The notes under the pieces were generated by a model. The model had not been told where the DNA came from, ran no database searches, and saw only the letters and a list, made by a program, of their open reading frames with translations. Source: Saprospiraceae bacterium (lineage in GTDB: Bacteria; Bacteroidota; Bacteroidia; Chitinophagales; Saprospiraceae). From it: 64,000 bases of DNA. The position numbers and the translations under genes are program-made. Shown piece after piece: positions 28,951 through 38,070 of the stretch. The number at the start of each line of letters is the position of its first letter. Position 1 is the stretch's first letter. The stretch lies in contig JALHLK010000010.1 in the NCBI GenBank assembly GCA_022844565.1, positions 62,001 to 126,000 on the forward strand, written 5' to 3'.

Positions 28951-29583
28951 CTAAATCACTTTTTTGTTATACTTTTCCATTGTAAACTTAGTACCAATAC
29001 TGCAAAAGGAAACACAAGCATTAGCAGCCTCAATTTTTATAAAGTCTATATCTTTTTGTTCTTCTTTAGACCATCTACCCAAGACAAAATTTACTTGGCG
29101 ACCATTGGAGAAGCTATTGCCAATGCCGACTCTGAGTCTTGCGTAGTCATTTCCTCCTAAGGTCAGGTCTATATTTTTTAGACCATTATGGCCTCCATCA
29201 CTTCCTTTTTCTCTCAATCTCAAGGTGCCAAAATCTAGATTTAGGTCATCCAAAACTACTAAAATATTGGATTTTTCTATTTTTTGGGTAGTCATCCAAT
29301 GTTTGACGGCTTTACCACTCAAATTTACGTAAGTGGTAGGTTTGATCAAAATGAGTGTTCTTCCTTTTACTTTGATTTCAGTGTAAAATGCACTGCTTCC
29401 GCTTTCCCATTTACCATCGTATTTCGAAGCTAAAGTATCCATAATGTCAAAACCTATATTATGACGTGTTCCGTCGTAGTCACTACCTATATTACCTATT
29501 CCAACTATTAGATATTTCATTGGATCAAATTCTATTTCTTGTTTTTTTTTCTTAAAAAAGTTGAGAAAAGGGATGTAAATCAT
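28951..29583 (-). CDS. pth: Peptidyl-tRNA hydrolase
   Basis: A 210-residue cytoplasmic enzyme that recycles tRNA from stalled peptidyl-tRNA. The catalytic histidine is H41 in TRHNIGF. Other active-site blocks are KPTTYVNLSG, VVLDDLNLDFG and GSDGGHNGL. The first 21 residues (basic, FFKKKKQE) come before the usual start MKYLIVGIGN. The alternative ATG is at 29520, but similar short basic extensions occur in Bacteroidota, so the longer form is kept with moderate certainty. It starts 3 nt after the purF-like gene stops, so the two are co-transcribed. Confidence 0.93.
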   Translation of the reverse strand: MIYIPFLNFFKKKKQEIEFDPMKYLIVGIGNIGSDYDGTRHNIGFDIMDTLASKYDGKWESGSSAFYTEIKVKGRTLILIKPTTYVNLSGKAVKHWMTTQKIEKSNILVVLDDLNLDFGTLRLREKGSDGGHNGLKNIDLTLGGNDYARLRVGIGNSFSNGRQVNFVLGRWSKEEQKDIDFIKIEAANACVSFCSIGTKFTMEKYNKKVI

Positions 29584-29586
29584 GAC

Positions 29587-31479
29587 TTAGTAAGCGCGTG
29601 TATTTACATTTTTCATAAAATTAATAAATGCTCTGTTGACAACTCTTACACCTCCTACTGTCGGATAGTTGCCAGTAAAGTACCAATCGCCTTCGTGATC
29701 TGGACTTGATTTATGTAAATTTTCAACGGTTTGATAAATGATTTCTACTTCGGGTTTAATATCGTCTGCTCGCACCAACTTAGCAATTTGGGTAGAAATT
29801 TCTTCGTCAGTATAAATGTCATAAATTTTTTGAACATGATTGACCATTTCTTCCACTGGTTTTTGTTCTTCGGCAAGACATAAATCGTATATTTCCTCTA
29901 GAAAATCTTCTTTATTATCTCTTTCAAGAAGTGCAAGTACCGCTCTGAATGCAACAAAGTCTTTAATTTTACTCATATCAATACCATAGCAATCAGGGTA
30001 TTTTATTTGAGGAGCTGAAGAGACAATGATGATTTTTTTTGGTTTCAATCTAGAAAGTATATAAATGATGCTATCCCTAAGTGTGGTCCCTCTCACAATA
30101 CTATCATCGATAAGTACTAACGTATCTACCTCATTTTTTACAATACCATAAGTGACGTCATACACATGTGCGACCATTTCTCCTCTAGAAGAATCATCTG
30201 CTATAAATGTACGCAATTTCTCATCTTTATTGGCTAATTTTTCAACTCTTGGCCTAAGTGCAAGAATTTTATTGAGCTCATTTGCATCTAAGGGTTGAGG
30301 AGCGTTAAGTATTTTTTCTTTTTTTAAATTATCACACACATCTTGAAGCCCTTCTATCATTCCTAAAAAAGCCACTTCTGCAGTATTTGGAATAAAGGAG
30401 AATACCGTATTCTCGAAGTCATAATCGATGGCTTTTACAATCTGAGGAACAAGATGATTACCTAAAGCTTTTCTTTCTAAATAAATGTCTCGATCATTGC
30501 CTTTTGAAAAATAAATTCTTTCAAACGAACAAGATTTCCTTGGCAATGGATCTTTTACTTTTACCTCTGAGATTTCTCCATTTTTTTTAATAATTAATGC
30601 ATGACCTGGTTGAATTTCTTTAACTTGCCAGTGTCTCACATCAAAACATGTCTGGATAGGAGGTCTCTCGGAAGCAACAACAGCAACTTCATCATCGTAA
30701 TAATAGTATGCAGGCCTTATACCTGCTGGATCTCTAAGAACAAAAGCATCACCATGACCGATAAGTCCCGCAATGACATATCCTCCATCGAATTTTCTGC
30801 ATGATCTCGTTAAAATTCGCTCAACATCTAATTGTTCTACGATAAATTTATTGATTTCAATGTTCTTGTATCCTTCTCTTTTGTAAATGTCAAAAATACG
30901 CTGTACCTCATCATCTAAGAAATGGCCAATTTTTTCCATCACCGTCACTGTATCAGAAACTTCTTTAGGGTATTGTCCAAATGAAAGTAACTCCTCAAAT
31001 AGTTCGTCGATATTGGTCATATTAAAATTACCGGCACATACCAGATTTCGACTTATCCAGTTATTTTGTCTTAAAAACGGATGTACTGTTTCTATACTGT
31101 TCCCACCATGGGTACCATATCTAAGATGACCTAGGAGCAACTCACCAGTGTAGGGTTTGTTGATTTTTAGCCAGTCAATATCTTGTAATTGTTCTTTGGA
31201 TACGTTTTCGAAATTATGATAAACTCCTTCAAAAAGTTCTTTTAAATAATTTGGACCGATGCTTCTTTTTCTTGAGATATAACGATTACCAGGTGCCATA
31301 TCAAGCTTAATGGTAGCTATACCAGCACCATCTTGACCTCTATTTCGCTGTTTTTGGAGCAATAATTGAAGTTTTGTGAGACCATATAAAGGCGTCCCAT
31401 ACTTTTCTGTATAGAATTCTAAAGGTTTAAGGAGACGGATTAAAGCTAAGCCGCACTCGTGTTTGATTTGATCGCTCAT
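29587..31479 (-). CDS. Long-form amidophosphoribosyltransferase-like protein
   Basis: A 630-residue class II glutamine amidotransferase fused to a phosphoribosyltransferase domain, as in PurF, which makes phosphoribosylamine from PRPP and glutamine. A short propeptide precedes the likely nucleophile C9 (HECGLALIRL). Amidotransferase motifs RNRGQDGAG and LRYGTHGGNS follow. The PRPP loop is VLIDDSIVRGTTLRDS at about 455-470. The protein is about 120-160 residues longer than ordinary PurF, with inserted segments around 190-230 and 375-420 and a longer C-terminus. Bacteroidota carry such long forms. Whether it is the main PurF or a paralogue cannot be settled from this window. Confidence 0.85.
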   Translation of the reverse strand: MSDQIKHECGLALIRLLKPLEFYTEKYGTPLYGLTKLQLLLQKQRNRGQDGAGIATIKLDMAPGNRYISRKRSIGPNYLKELFEGVYHNFENVSKEQLQDIDWLKINKPYTGELLLGHLRYGTHGGNSIETVHPFLRQNNWISRNLVCAGNFNMTNIDELFEELLSFGQYPKEVSDTVTVMEKIGHFLDDEVQRIFDIYKREGYKNIEINKFIVEQLDVERILTRSCRKFDGGYVIAGLIGHGDAFVLRDPAGIRPAYYYYDDEVAVVASERPPIQTCFDVRHWQVKEIQPGHALIIKKNGEISEVKVKDPLPRKSCSFERIYFSKGNDRDIYLERKALGNHLVPQIVKAIDYDFENTVFSFIPNTAEVAFLGMIEGLQDVCDNLKKEKILNAPQPLDANELNKILALRPRVEKLANKDEKLRTFIADDSSRGEMVAHVYDVTYGIVKNEVDTLVLIDDSIVRGTTLRDSIIYILSRLKPKKIIIVSSAPQIKYPDCYGIDMSKIKDFVAFRAVLALLERDNKEDFLEEIYDLCLAEEQKPVEEMVNHVQKIYDIYTDEEISTQIAKLVRADDIKPEVEIIYQTVENLHKSSPDHEGDWYFTGNYPTVGGVRVVNRAFINFMKNVNTRAY

Positions 31480-31511
31480 TGTATTTTGCGAATGTTATTA
31501 AATTGTTGCCG

Positions 31512-31519
31512 CAAAGTTA
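31512..31519 (-). promoter_or_regulatory. Candidate -7 box for the purF-like - pth unit
   Basis: The minus strand reads TAACTTTG, matching TAnnTTTG, 33 nt before the start codon. No TTG at -33 is clear. Confidence 0.45.
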
Positions 31520-31614
31520 ATGAATATTTCGAGTATCAGGTTTTTTAATTTTATTATTTTTAAGGAGTTTCTGACTGATATTTTTTGGCTTTTTATCTCT
31601 GGCTTATGATCTTT

Positions 31615-31686
31615 GGTCTTTAGCGTTTTAGGATTTTGGCGTATTAGTTGGTTAGCTATTGGTCTTTAGTGTTTTAGGATTTTAGC
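31615..31686. repeat. Low-complexity direct repeat (46-bp period)
   Basis: The 26-bp unit at 31615-31640 recurs at 31661-31686 with two differences. Related words (CTTTGGTCTTTAGCG) fill 31590-31740, and the same 15-mer occurs at 19015-19029. No gene is present. Confidence 0.7.
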
Positions 31687-31776
31687 AAATTGTGGGTGTC
31701 TTTGGCTGATGGTCTTTGATCTTTAGCTACTCTTTAGATTTTGGTTTTAGTCTTAGCGAGAAATACTGATTACTAA

Positions 31777-31897
31777 ATTGCCCCGCAGGGAATTGCCAAA
31801 TTGCTCAAATTGCGGCTTTTGCCAATTGCCTCATTGCCCCGCAGGGAATTGCCAAATTGCTCAAATTGCGGCTTTAGCCAATTACCAAATTGCCCAT
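31777..31897. repeat. 56-bp tandem repeat
   Basis: Two nearly identical 56-bp units (31777-31832 and 31833-31888) begin ATTGCCCCGCAGGGAATTGC and are followed by the start of a third. The unit is itself made of AATTGCC-like words. It ends just before the 3' end of the DUF697 gene. Confidence 0.85.
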
Positions 31898-31911
31898 TGT
31901 CATTTTGTTAA

Positions 31912-32502
31912 TTATTCCAATAGTTTCTTTTTGAAGCTTTCAAATTCTTCATTGGTAATTAATCCTTTTTCTTTCATGTCACCCAAATCTTTTAATTTGT
32001 CAATTAGGGTAGATGAATTAGCATTTTTCTCTTTGGTTTTTTGTTCATTTTGTATTTCTTTAGCTACTTCTTTGCCTTTTTCAAACTTTTCGTCATAATA
32101 CTTTTTCAATCTTGAAGGGTCAAAATCTAGAAATGTACCACCAGTTTCGAAATGTTTTTTAAATACTTCACCTAATGCGTATGAAGAAGCACCTGATAAG
32201 ATGGCTAAAGTGACACCTCCTAAAATACTTCCCACACCGGGTATAAATTTTACAGCTCTTGCACCTAACCTAGCCAATCCACTGCCTGTTAAGGAGGAAA
32301 TAATTGCCTTGCCTTCTGTTTGTTTAAAATCAATTTCGTATAGTTTAGCTAATTGCCTAATCATATCCAATTGTATGGCACTCACCGCGACTAAGTCTGC
32401 AATCGGGATAGGAATGAAACCCGCACCCATAGACCACACTACATGATTTTTAATGATAGAATCAGCACTTTCGTTTCTGTTTGATTTCTTTATATCGTCC
32501 AT
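31912..32502 (-). CDS. DUF697-type membrane-associated protein with C-terminal SHOCT domain
   Basis: A 196-residue protein. The ATG at 32502 (MDDIKKSN) is preferred over the in-frame ATG at 32562, which would add an unlikely hydrophobic leader. Residues of about 15-110 match DUF697 proteins (WSMGAGFIPIPIADLVAVSAIQL, GLARLGARAVKFIPGVGSI), with two hydrophobic helices. A Lys/Glu-rich helix follows. The last 30 residues are a SHOCT domain (LKDLGDMKEKGLITNEEFESFKKKLL, described here only by its ends, DLGDMKEKGLI and EEFESFKKKLL). SHOCT domains often act as oligomerisation tails. Function unknown. Confidence 0.82.
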   Translation of the reverse strand: MDDIKKSNRNESADSIIKNHVVWSMGAGFIPIPIADLVAVSAIQLDMIRQLAKLYEIDFKQTEGKAIISSLTGSGLARLGARAVKFIPGVGSILGGVTLAILSGASSYALGEVFKKHFETGGTFLDFDPSRLKKYYDEKFEKGKEVAKEIQNEQKTKEKNANSSTLIDKLKDLGDMKEKGLITNEEFESFKKKLLE

Positions 32503-32902
32503 GTTTATTTTTATTATTAAATTTAAGACAAATATCATACTAAACGGATGAATTAGAATCAAAAGTTTCGATAATATGGTTGAAATAAACGACTGAATTT
32601 AATAATAAGGGTATTTTGATGTGTTTCTTGAAGAAATATCATCAACAAAATAAGTGTATTTTCAAACATTATCATAAAGTGTAATTGATGTATTGAATTT
32701 TTAATAAATACAATGAGTCACTAAGAGATCCAAATAAGCAACTTTCATATATAAAAAAGGAAGAAATTATTAGTGTCTGTAAATCATATATTTGCTAATT
32801 TTATGACCTATATTTTATGATATTAAATTATTCCTATATGTTAAAATAATGAAACTTAATGGAAAAAGTATATTAAAATTTAAATATCTAAATTTAAGGG
32901 TT
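32503..32902. other. Divergent intergenic region
   Basis: About 400 nt of AT-rich DNA between divergent genes. No gene, RNA or repeat is seen apart from the promoter box listed next. Confidence 0.4.
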
Positions 32903-32910
32903 TACTTTTG
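32903..32910 (+). promoter_or_regulatory. Candidate -7 box for the di-haem peroxidase
   Basis: TACTTTTG matches TAnnTTTG and lies 28 nt before the ATG at 32939. There is no -33 TTG. Confidence 0.5.
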
Positions 32911-32938
32911 TAGGATATTTAATTAATCAGACTTTACC

Positions 32939-34264
32939 ATGAATTCGAAAAATATTATCTACTTATGCGCTTTAATGTTTACACTTTCTTCATGTTTAAA
33001 TGAAAATACAGAAAGTTATCGATTAGATTCTGAATTGGATCAACTTTTAGTGGATCGCAATGATTTTATATTACCGGCGTCGACTGATTTTAATAAAATT
33101 CCACAATCAAAGGTCAATCCTTTGACTAGGGAGAAGGTAGATCTTGGAAAATTATTATTTTTTGAAACTGCATTTGGTGTAGAAAGTAAAAAACCGGAAT
33201 TAGCGGGTACATTTAGCTGTTCTTCGTGTCATGTGCCAGAAAAAGGTTTTAGACCTGGACTTAAGCAAGGCATAGCCGATGGTGCTGTAGGTTTTGGAAA
33301 ATTAGGAGATGGAAGAGTAAAATTAGAATCATATAAAGATGACGAAATAGATGCACAAGGAGCAAGGCCTCTAGCTGTTCTTAATACCGCTTTTGTACAT
33401 AATACTATGTGGAATGGTTCTTTTGGTGATGGTTTTGCCAATGTGGGCACAGAAAAAGTATGGGGAAAGCACGATCCAGGAACAGCGATCAATGCGCAGA
33501 AACTCGGAGCATTAGAAGGTCAAAATATCGAAGGCTTAATCGTACATAGATTACTATACAATAAAGCTCTTATTGAAAAATTTGGCTATACACAAAGGTT
33601 TGACCGAGCATTTCCAAATATGCCAGAAGAGGAAAGGTACTCGCGAAAAGCCGCCAGTTTTGCAATTTCTGCATATTTACGTGCATTGACCACGGATCAA
33701 GCACCTTTCCAAATGTGGCTAAAAGGAGATAGAAATGCCATGACAGATCAACAAAAGAAAGGGGCAATATTGTTTTTTAGCAAAGCAGCTTGTAATGGTT
33801 GTCATTTTGAAAAAAACTTGGGATCTAATACATTCCATGCATTAGGACTAAATGACCTTTTTGAAGTAGGTGGAAGAAAAACTTCTCTTGCTGATAGACG
33901 TAATCTAGGTAGGGGAGGCTTTACTGAAAAAGAAGAAGATATGTTTAAGTTTAGGGCACCTCAATTATATAATTTAGGTGATGGTGGCCCATATTTCCAC
34001 GGAGCGTCTAAGCAAAGTCTAGAAGAGGTTATTGAATATAAAATAAAAGGGATAGCAGAAAACCACAGAGTACCAAAAGATAAGCTATCTTATTATATGT
34101 ACGATAAAGGACTTTCAGCGCAGGAAAAAGCAGATTTAGTAGAATTTGTAAGAGAAGGCCTTAGAGACCCAAATCTAAAAAGGTATGTACCCGCTAAAGT
34201 AAATTCTGGCAATTGCTTCCCTAATAATGATCCTCAATCGAGGAAGGATATGGGGTGTGAGTAG
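32939..34264 (+). CDS. Di-haem cytochrome c peroxidase/MauG-family lipoprotein
   Basis: A 441-residue exported protein with a lipobox (TLSSC, Cys19), so probably membrane-anchored and facing the periplasm. Two haem c sites are visible: C94-S-S-C97-H98 and C285-N-G-C288-H289. Between and after them are the family blocks LAVLNTAFVHNTMWNG, FRAPQLYNLGDGGPYFHG and DLVEFVREGL. Members reduce hydrogen peroxide with electrons from cytochrome c or, as MauG, modify other proteins. The stop codon is the first triplet of a 14-bp tandem repeat. Confidence 0.92.
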   Translation: MNSKNIIYLCALMFTLSSCLNENTESYRLDSELDQLLVDRNDFILPASTDFNKIPQSKVNPLTREKVDLGKLLFFETAFGVESKKPELAGTFSCSSCHVPEKGFRPGLKQGIADGAVGFGKLGDGRVKLESYKDDEIDAQGARPLAVLNTAFVHNTMWNGSFGDGFANVGTEKVWGKHDPGTAINAQKLGALEGQNIEGLIVHRLLYNKALIEKFGYTQRFDRAFPNMPEEERYSRKAASFAISAYLRALTTDQAPFQMWLKGDRNAMTDQQKKGAILFFSKAACNGCHFEKNLGSNTFHALGLNDLFEVGGRKTSLADRRNLGRGGFTEKEEDMFKFRAPQLYNLGDGGPYFHGASKQSLEEVIEYKIKGIAENHRVPKDKLSYYMYDKGLSAQEKADLVEFVREGLRDPNLKRYVPAKVNSGNCFPNNDPQSRKDMGCE

Positions 34265-34311
34265 ATGTTAGGGGTTAGATGTTAGGGGTTAGGTTTTAGA
34301 TGTTAGCTAAC
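34262..34311. repeat. 14-bp tandem repeat overlapping a stop codon
   Basis: TAGATGTTAGGGGT occurs twice in tandem (34262-34275, 34276-34289) and is followed by degenerate copies to about 34308. The first TAG is the stop of the peroxidase gene. Confidence 0.8.
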
Positions 34312-34454
34312 TGATGCAAGTTGTGAAACTTAAATTACACTTACATCAACAGCGACAATTAAAGTACAAAGTTTATTAGACATACTAAAAACAGACAAAG
34401 ACCAAAGGTCATTGCCTCTAGAATACCTAATACCTTATAACTAGAGCCTAAAAC

Positions 34455-34895
34455 CTAAATATTCCTAGCGGTGTTCCTGTCAGCCAATATATCAACCAAT
34501 TCTTTAATAGCAGCATATTCGTGAGGCAAAACTTTTTTAAAGGCTTCCTTAGCAGCAATAAAAGTACCTTTTTCACTCCCCGGTAGATGCTCCTTCATGA
34601 TTTTTTTAGCTATTTTGATGTCGTGCTTTACCATACCTCTTATAGAAGGAATATCATGCCAATCGCCTTCTATAGCAATTGTTTTGTGTTGTTCTCCATT
34701 ATTGTCTGCGTTTTCGTCAAGATCTATTGAATCTTTACCAATGGCGTCAAGTCTAGCTTTTAAATGATTATTGGCACCCGATGGAAGTCTCCAAATACTT
34801 GGATCATTCTCCATCTCGTTATTTATAAGAAAAATCTCAAGACCTTTCTCATGCACTCTGTATATCATCAATCTTACAACGTCAAAAACACTCAT
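34455..34895 (-). CDS. Degenerate Nudix-like protein
   Basis: A 146-residue cytoplasmic protein. The N-terminal 35 residues (VVRLMIYRVHEKGLEIFLIN ... SIWRLPSG) have the look of a Nudix hydrolase start. The catalytic Nudix box (GxxxxxExxxxxxxREUxEExGU) is absent and is replaced by a charged stretch (LDENADNNGEQHKT). The C-terminal half is helical. It may be a non-catalytic Nudix relative. Its ATG overlaps the stop of the small upstream frame (ATGA), which suggests translational coupling. Confidence 0.6.
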   Translation of the reverse strand: MSVFDVVRLMIYRVHEKGLEIFLINNEMENDPSIWRLPSGANNHLKARLDAIGKDSIDLDENADNNGEQHKTIAIEGDWHDIPSIRGMVKHDIKIAKKIMKEHLPGSEKGTFIAAKEAFKKVLPHEYAAIKELVDILADRNTARNI

Positions 34896-35077
34896 ATAAT
34901 AATTTTTTCAATACAACCATGAAAATCTAAAATGGATTTCCTATTACATCTCAAAGCTACTGTAAAATCAGGTGCTATACTCACTTTTTGTTTTGCACCA
35001 ACCCGAAAGCTACCATGATGATTTGTGTCAAAAAGTGCTGATTTTATAATACTATTGACCTTTACTATGGAACCCAT
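34892..35077 (-). CDS. Small hypothetical protein coupled to the Nudix-like gene
   Basis: A 61-residue frame that begins MGSIVKVNSIIKSALF and ends CIEKIII. Its stop overlaps the next start by ATGA. No domain is recognised, and it is neither clearly membrane nor secreted. The coupling and the lack of another explanation for 34896-35077 favour a real gene, but composition alone does not prove it. Confidence 0.45.
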   Translation of the reverse strand: MGSIVKVNSIIKSALFDTNHHGSFRVGAKQKVSIAPDFTVALRCNRKSILDFHGCIEKIII

Positions 35078-35300
35078 ATTAAAAATACAGTTACAAAACT
35101 AATACTAAAATAACCAAAAAGTTTACACTTTTAAAATAAATAAAATAACGTTTTATAAACATCATTAAATCAGTTAGATAAGTATTATAATAAAAAACTA
35201 TATAAAAACATATGTAAAAAATTTGTAATATGTTTTTTAAAAGTATACCTTAGCCGCATAATAGTAATATAAGGATCAATTTACAAGGAAAAAACTAATT

Positions 35301-37820
35301 ATGGCTTCTAAAGGGAAAAAATCTAGTAAGCCAGACTCTACACCAAATACCGACTCATCAAATCGAATGGATAGATTTCGAAGGACGGTGGGTTTGTTGT
35401 TTGTATTGTTTGGAATGTTTTTGGCGGTGTCGTTTATATCATATCTTTATACATGGAGGTATGATCAGGATAAAGTATTAAAGTTTTCATGGGGTAACTT
35501 TATAAAAGCAAATTTTGAGGTTAGCAATTGGTTAGGCACACTAGGAGCGTATTTGTCTAATGCATTTTTTTATTGGGGTTTTGGACTTCCTTCTTTACTA
35601 GTGGTGGTCATTATGATTAAACTTGGAATGGATTTATTGCGTAAACGTAGTTTATCTCAATGGTCTATTATGACGAGAAATGCAATTTTTGCTATGGCAT
35701 TCATGTCATTATTGTTGGAATTTGTATTTAGAAAGTCAGATTTTACTTGGGGCGGAGCTTTTGGGGAAAGTACATGTTTTTGGCTGACCAATTTCATGGG
35801 TAATATTGGCTTGTTTTTTTTACTTTCTTTTACAGTAATCATTTACAGTGTTTGGAGGTTTAATTTAAGTCTTGAAAGTATTTCTGTACCAACAATTGCA
35901 AGTTATTCTTTTCCTACAGAGAGAATTACCAACTTTTTTAAATTCAAAAATCTTTCTTCTGAAGTTGAAGATGTAGTAAACGAAGGGCTTTTGGCTAAAA
36001 AGTCAAAAAATAAAAGTGATTTAGAAATCACAGGACATAATGAATATTTTAAAATAGATAATAATAAAGTAGATGGAGAAGGTTTTCATCAACTAGATTT
36101 AGCTACCAATTACGTTCCTGCTCCGTTTGTCTCGAAAGGGAGAAATTTAGAAATGGAAATTGAGAACGCTACAGAGGCCAGTCCAAAAACCGATGCGGAC
36201 GAGGAGTTCATAGTGTTGGATGATTTGAGCGATGATATCAACGTCGCTCAAAATCCTTCTCTTACAGACGTAATAAGGGAAAAAACAGCAGAGGATGTTC
36301 TTAATTCTGATCCATTTGATCCAACTCTTGATTTGGGAAACTACAAATATCCAACACTTGATTTATTACAAGATTATGACGAGGGTAATGTCGAAGTTGA
36401 CAGAGAAGAATTGGAAGAAAATAAAAACCAAATCGTCAACACTTTGCTCAACTACAAAATAGAAATCACAAAGATTAGAGCAACCATCGGTCCAACCGTG
36501 ACTTTATACGAGATCGTTCCAGCTCCTGGGGTGAAAATTAGTAAAATCAAGAATCTTGAAGACGATATTGCACTTTCATTATCTGCTTTAGGTATCCGTA
36601 TCATAGCACCAATACCTGGAAAAGGTACGATAGGTATCGAGGTACCTAACAAAAATAAACAAACCGTATCACTTAAAGAAGTGCTTTCATCAGAAAAGTT
36701 CCAAAATACTACTATGGCATTGCCCATAGCATTAGGTAAAACGATTTCAAATGAAGTATTTGTAGCTGACTTGGCAAAGATGCCGCATTTATTAATTGCT
36801 GGAGCTACAGGACAGGGTAAATCAGTTGGTATTAATACCGTATTGATGTCACTGTTATATAAAAAGCACCCTTCCCAAGTAAAACTGGTATTGGTAGATC
36901 CTAAAAAAGTCGAATTATTTCCTTATTCAGCGTTGGAACAACACTTTTTGAGTTTCTTACCAAATGAAGAAGAACCCATCCTTACTGATACAGCCAAGGT
37001 GGTTTACACGCTTAATTCTCTTTGTATCGAAATGGATCAGCGTTATGACTTATTGAAAGCTGCAAAATCAAGAAATATAAAGGAGTATAACGAGAAATTT
37101 CTTGAAAGAAGGTTGAATCCTAATAATGGACATAAGTTTATACCTTATATCGTATTGGTAATAGATGAATTTGCAGATTTAATCATGACGGCTGGTAAAG
37201 AAGTAGAATTGCCGATCGCAAGATTGGCTCAGTTAGCAAGGGCAGTGGGAATTCATTTGATTATTGCTACGCAAAGACCATCTGTCAATATTATAACAGG
37301 TATTATAAAAGCTAACTTTCCAGCTCGTCTTGCTTTCAAAGTGACTTCTAAAATTGATAGTCGAACTATTTTGGATGTTGGAGGTGCAGAACAATTGATA
37401 GGAAGAGGTGATATGTTGTTGAGTATAGGCAGTAGTGCCGTAAGATTACAATGTGCATTTGTGGATACACCAGAAGTAGAAAACGTGATAGAATTCATAA
37501 GTAAACAACAAGGATTTCCTGAGCCATTCTACCTCCCTGAGTTCAAAGGAGATGATAACAGTGGTGGTGGAGGTAACTTATCACTTGATGACTTAGATGA
37601 TATGTTTGAAGAAGCTGCTAAAGTGGTTGTCGGCAATCAGCACGGTAGTACTTCGATGATACAACGAAAAATGCAATTAGGATACAATAGAGCAGGCCGA
37701 ATCATGGACCAAATGGAGAAGTTAGGAATAGTAGGTCCAGCACAAGGTAGTAAACCAAGGGAAGTCTTGTTTTACAGTCTTGAAGAGTTAGAGCGATTCA
37801 TGGAAACGCTTAAAGGTTAA
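35301..37820 (+). CDS. ftsK: FtsK/SpoIIIE-family DNA translocase
   Basis: An 839-residue septal DNA pump that clears and resolves chromosomes at division. Residues of about 25-200 hold four transmembrane helices. An acidic linker follows (about 210-380). The alpha/beta motor has Walker A GATGQGKS (G501-S508) and Walker B YIVLVIDEFADLI, plus RLAQLARAVGIHLIIATQRP. The C-terminal gamma winged helix (about 775-839, TSMIQRKMQLGYNRAGRIMD) is the part that reads polar DNA motifs. Length and order are normal for Bacteroidota FtsK. A terminator follows. Confidence 0.96.
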   Translation: MASKGKKSSKPDSTPNTDSSNRMDRFRRTVGLLFVLFGMFLAVSFISYLYTWRYDQDKVLKFSWGNFIKANFEVSNWLGTLGAYLSNAFFYWGFGLPSLLVVVIMIKLGMDLLRKRSLSQWSIMTRNAIFAMAFMSLLLEFVFRKSDFTWGGAFGESTCFWLTNFMGNIGLFFLLSFTVIIYSVWRFNLSLESISVPTIASYSFPTERITNFFKFKNLSSEVEDVVNEGLLAKKSKNKSDLEITGHNEYFKIDNNKVDGEGFHQLDLATNYVPAPFVSKGRNLEMEIENATEASPKTDADEEFIVLDDLSDDINVAQNPSLTDVIREKTAEDVLNSDPFDPTLDLGNYKYPTLDLLQDYDEGNVEVDREELEENKNQIVNTLLNYKIEITKIRATIGPTVTLYEIVPAPGVKISKIKNLEDDIALSLSALGIRIIAPIPGKGTIGIEVPNKNKQTVSLKEVLSSEKFQNTTMALPIALGKTISNEVFVADLAKMPHLLIAGATGQGKSVGINTVLMSLLYKKHPSQVKLVLVDPKKVELFPYSALEQHFLSFLPNEEEPILTDTAKVVYTLNSLCIEMDQRYDLLKAAKSRNIKEYNEKFLERRLNPNNGHKFIPYIVLVIDEFADLIMTAGKEVELPIARLAQLARAVGIHLIIATQRPSVNIITGIIKANFPARLAFKVTSKIDSRTILDVGGAEQLIGRGDMLLSIGSSAVRLQCAFVDTPEVENVIEFISKQQGFPEPFYLPEFKGDDNSGGGGNLSLDDLDDMFEEAAKVVVGNQHGSTSMIQRKMQLGYNRAGRIMDQMEKLGIVGPAQGSKPREVLFYSLEELERFMETLKG

Positions 37821-37924
37821 AGTTTTAAAAATTAAAATGAAAAATATATTGGAATAATTGTTAATGTATAATGATTATAACCCAAATAAAGATTCTTATT
37901 TTTTTCCCAATCCGATAATGATTG

Positions 37925-37960
37925 TCCCTGGGTTTTGACCGAACTCAGGGATTTTTTTTT
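37925..37960 (+). terminator. Terminator after ftsK
   Basis: Ten-base-pair stem (TCCCTGGGTT at 37925-37934 with AACTCAGGGA at 37942-37951, one G-T pair) followed by nine T residues. Confidence 0.87.
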
Positions 37961-37993
37961 GGAAAATTTTCTTCGATTTTGGGAAATACAAAT

Positions 37994-38055
37994 GGCAATG
38001 TGCCTCTTAGTTTTTGTCACCATTTTTGGTAAAAAAATGTCACCAAAAGAATTAT
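37994..38055. repeat. Dispersed intergenic inverted-repeat element, copy 2
   Basis: Near-identical to the block at 17780-17840 (TTTTTGTCACCATTTTTG ... AATGTCACCAAAAGAATT). A small frame across it (37935-38201) is repeat-derived and is not called as a gene. Confidence 0.65.
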
Positions 38056-38070
38056 TTATAGTTTTTAAGC

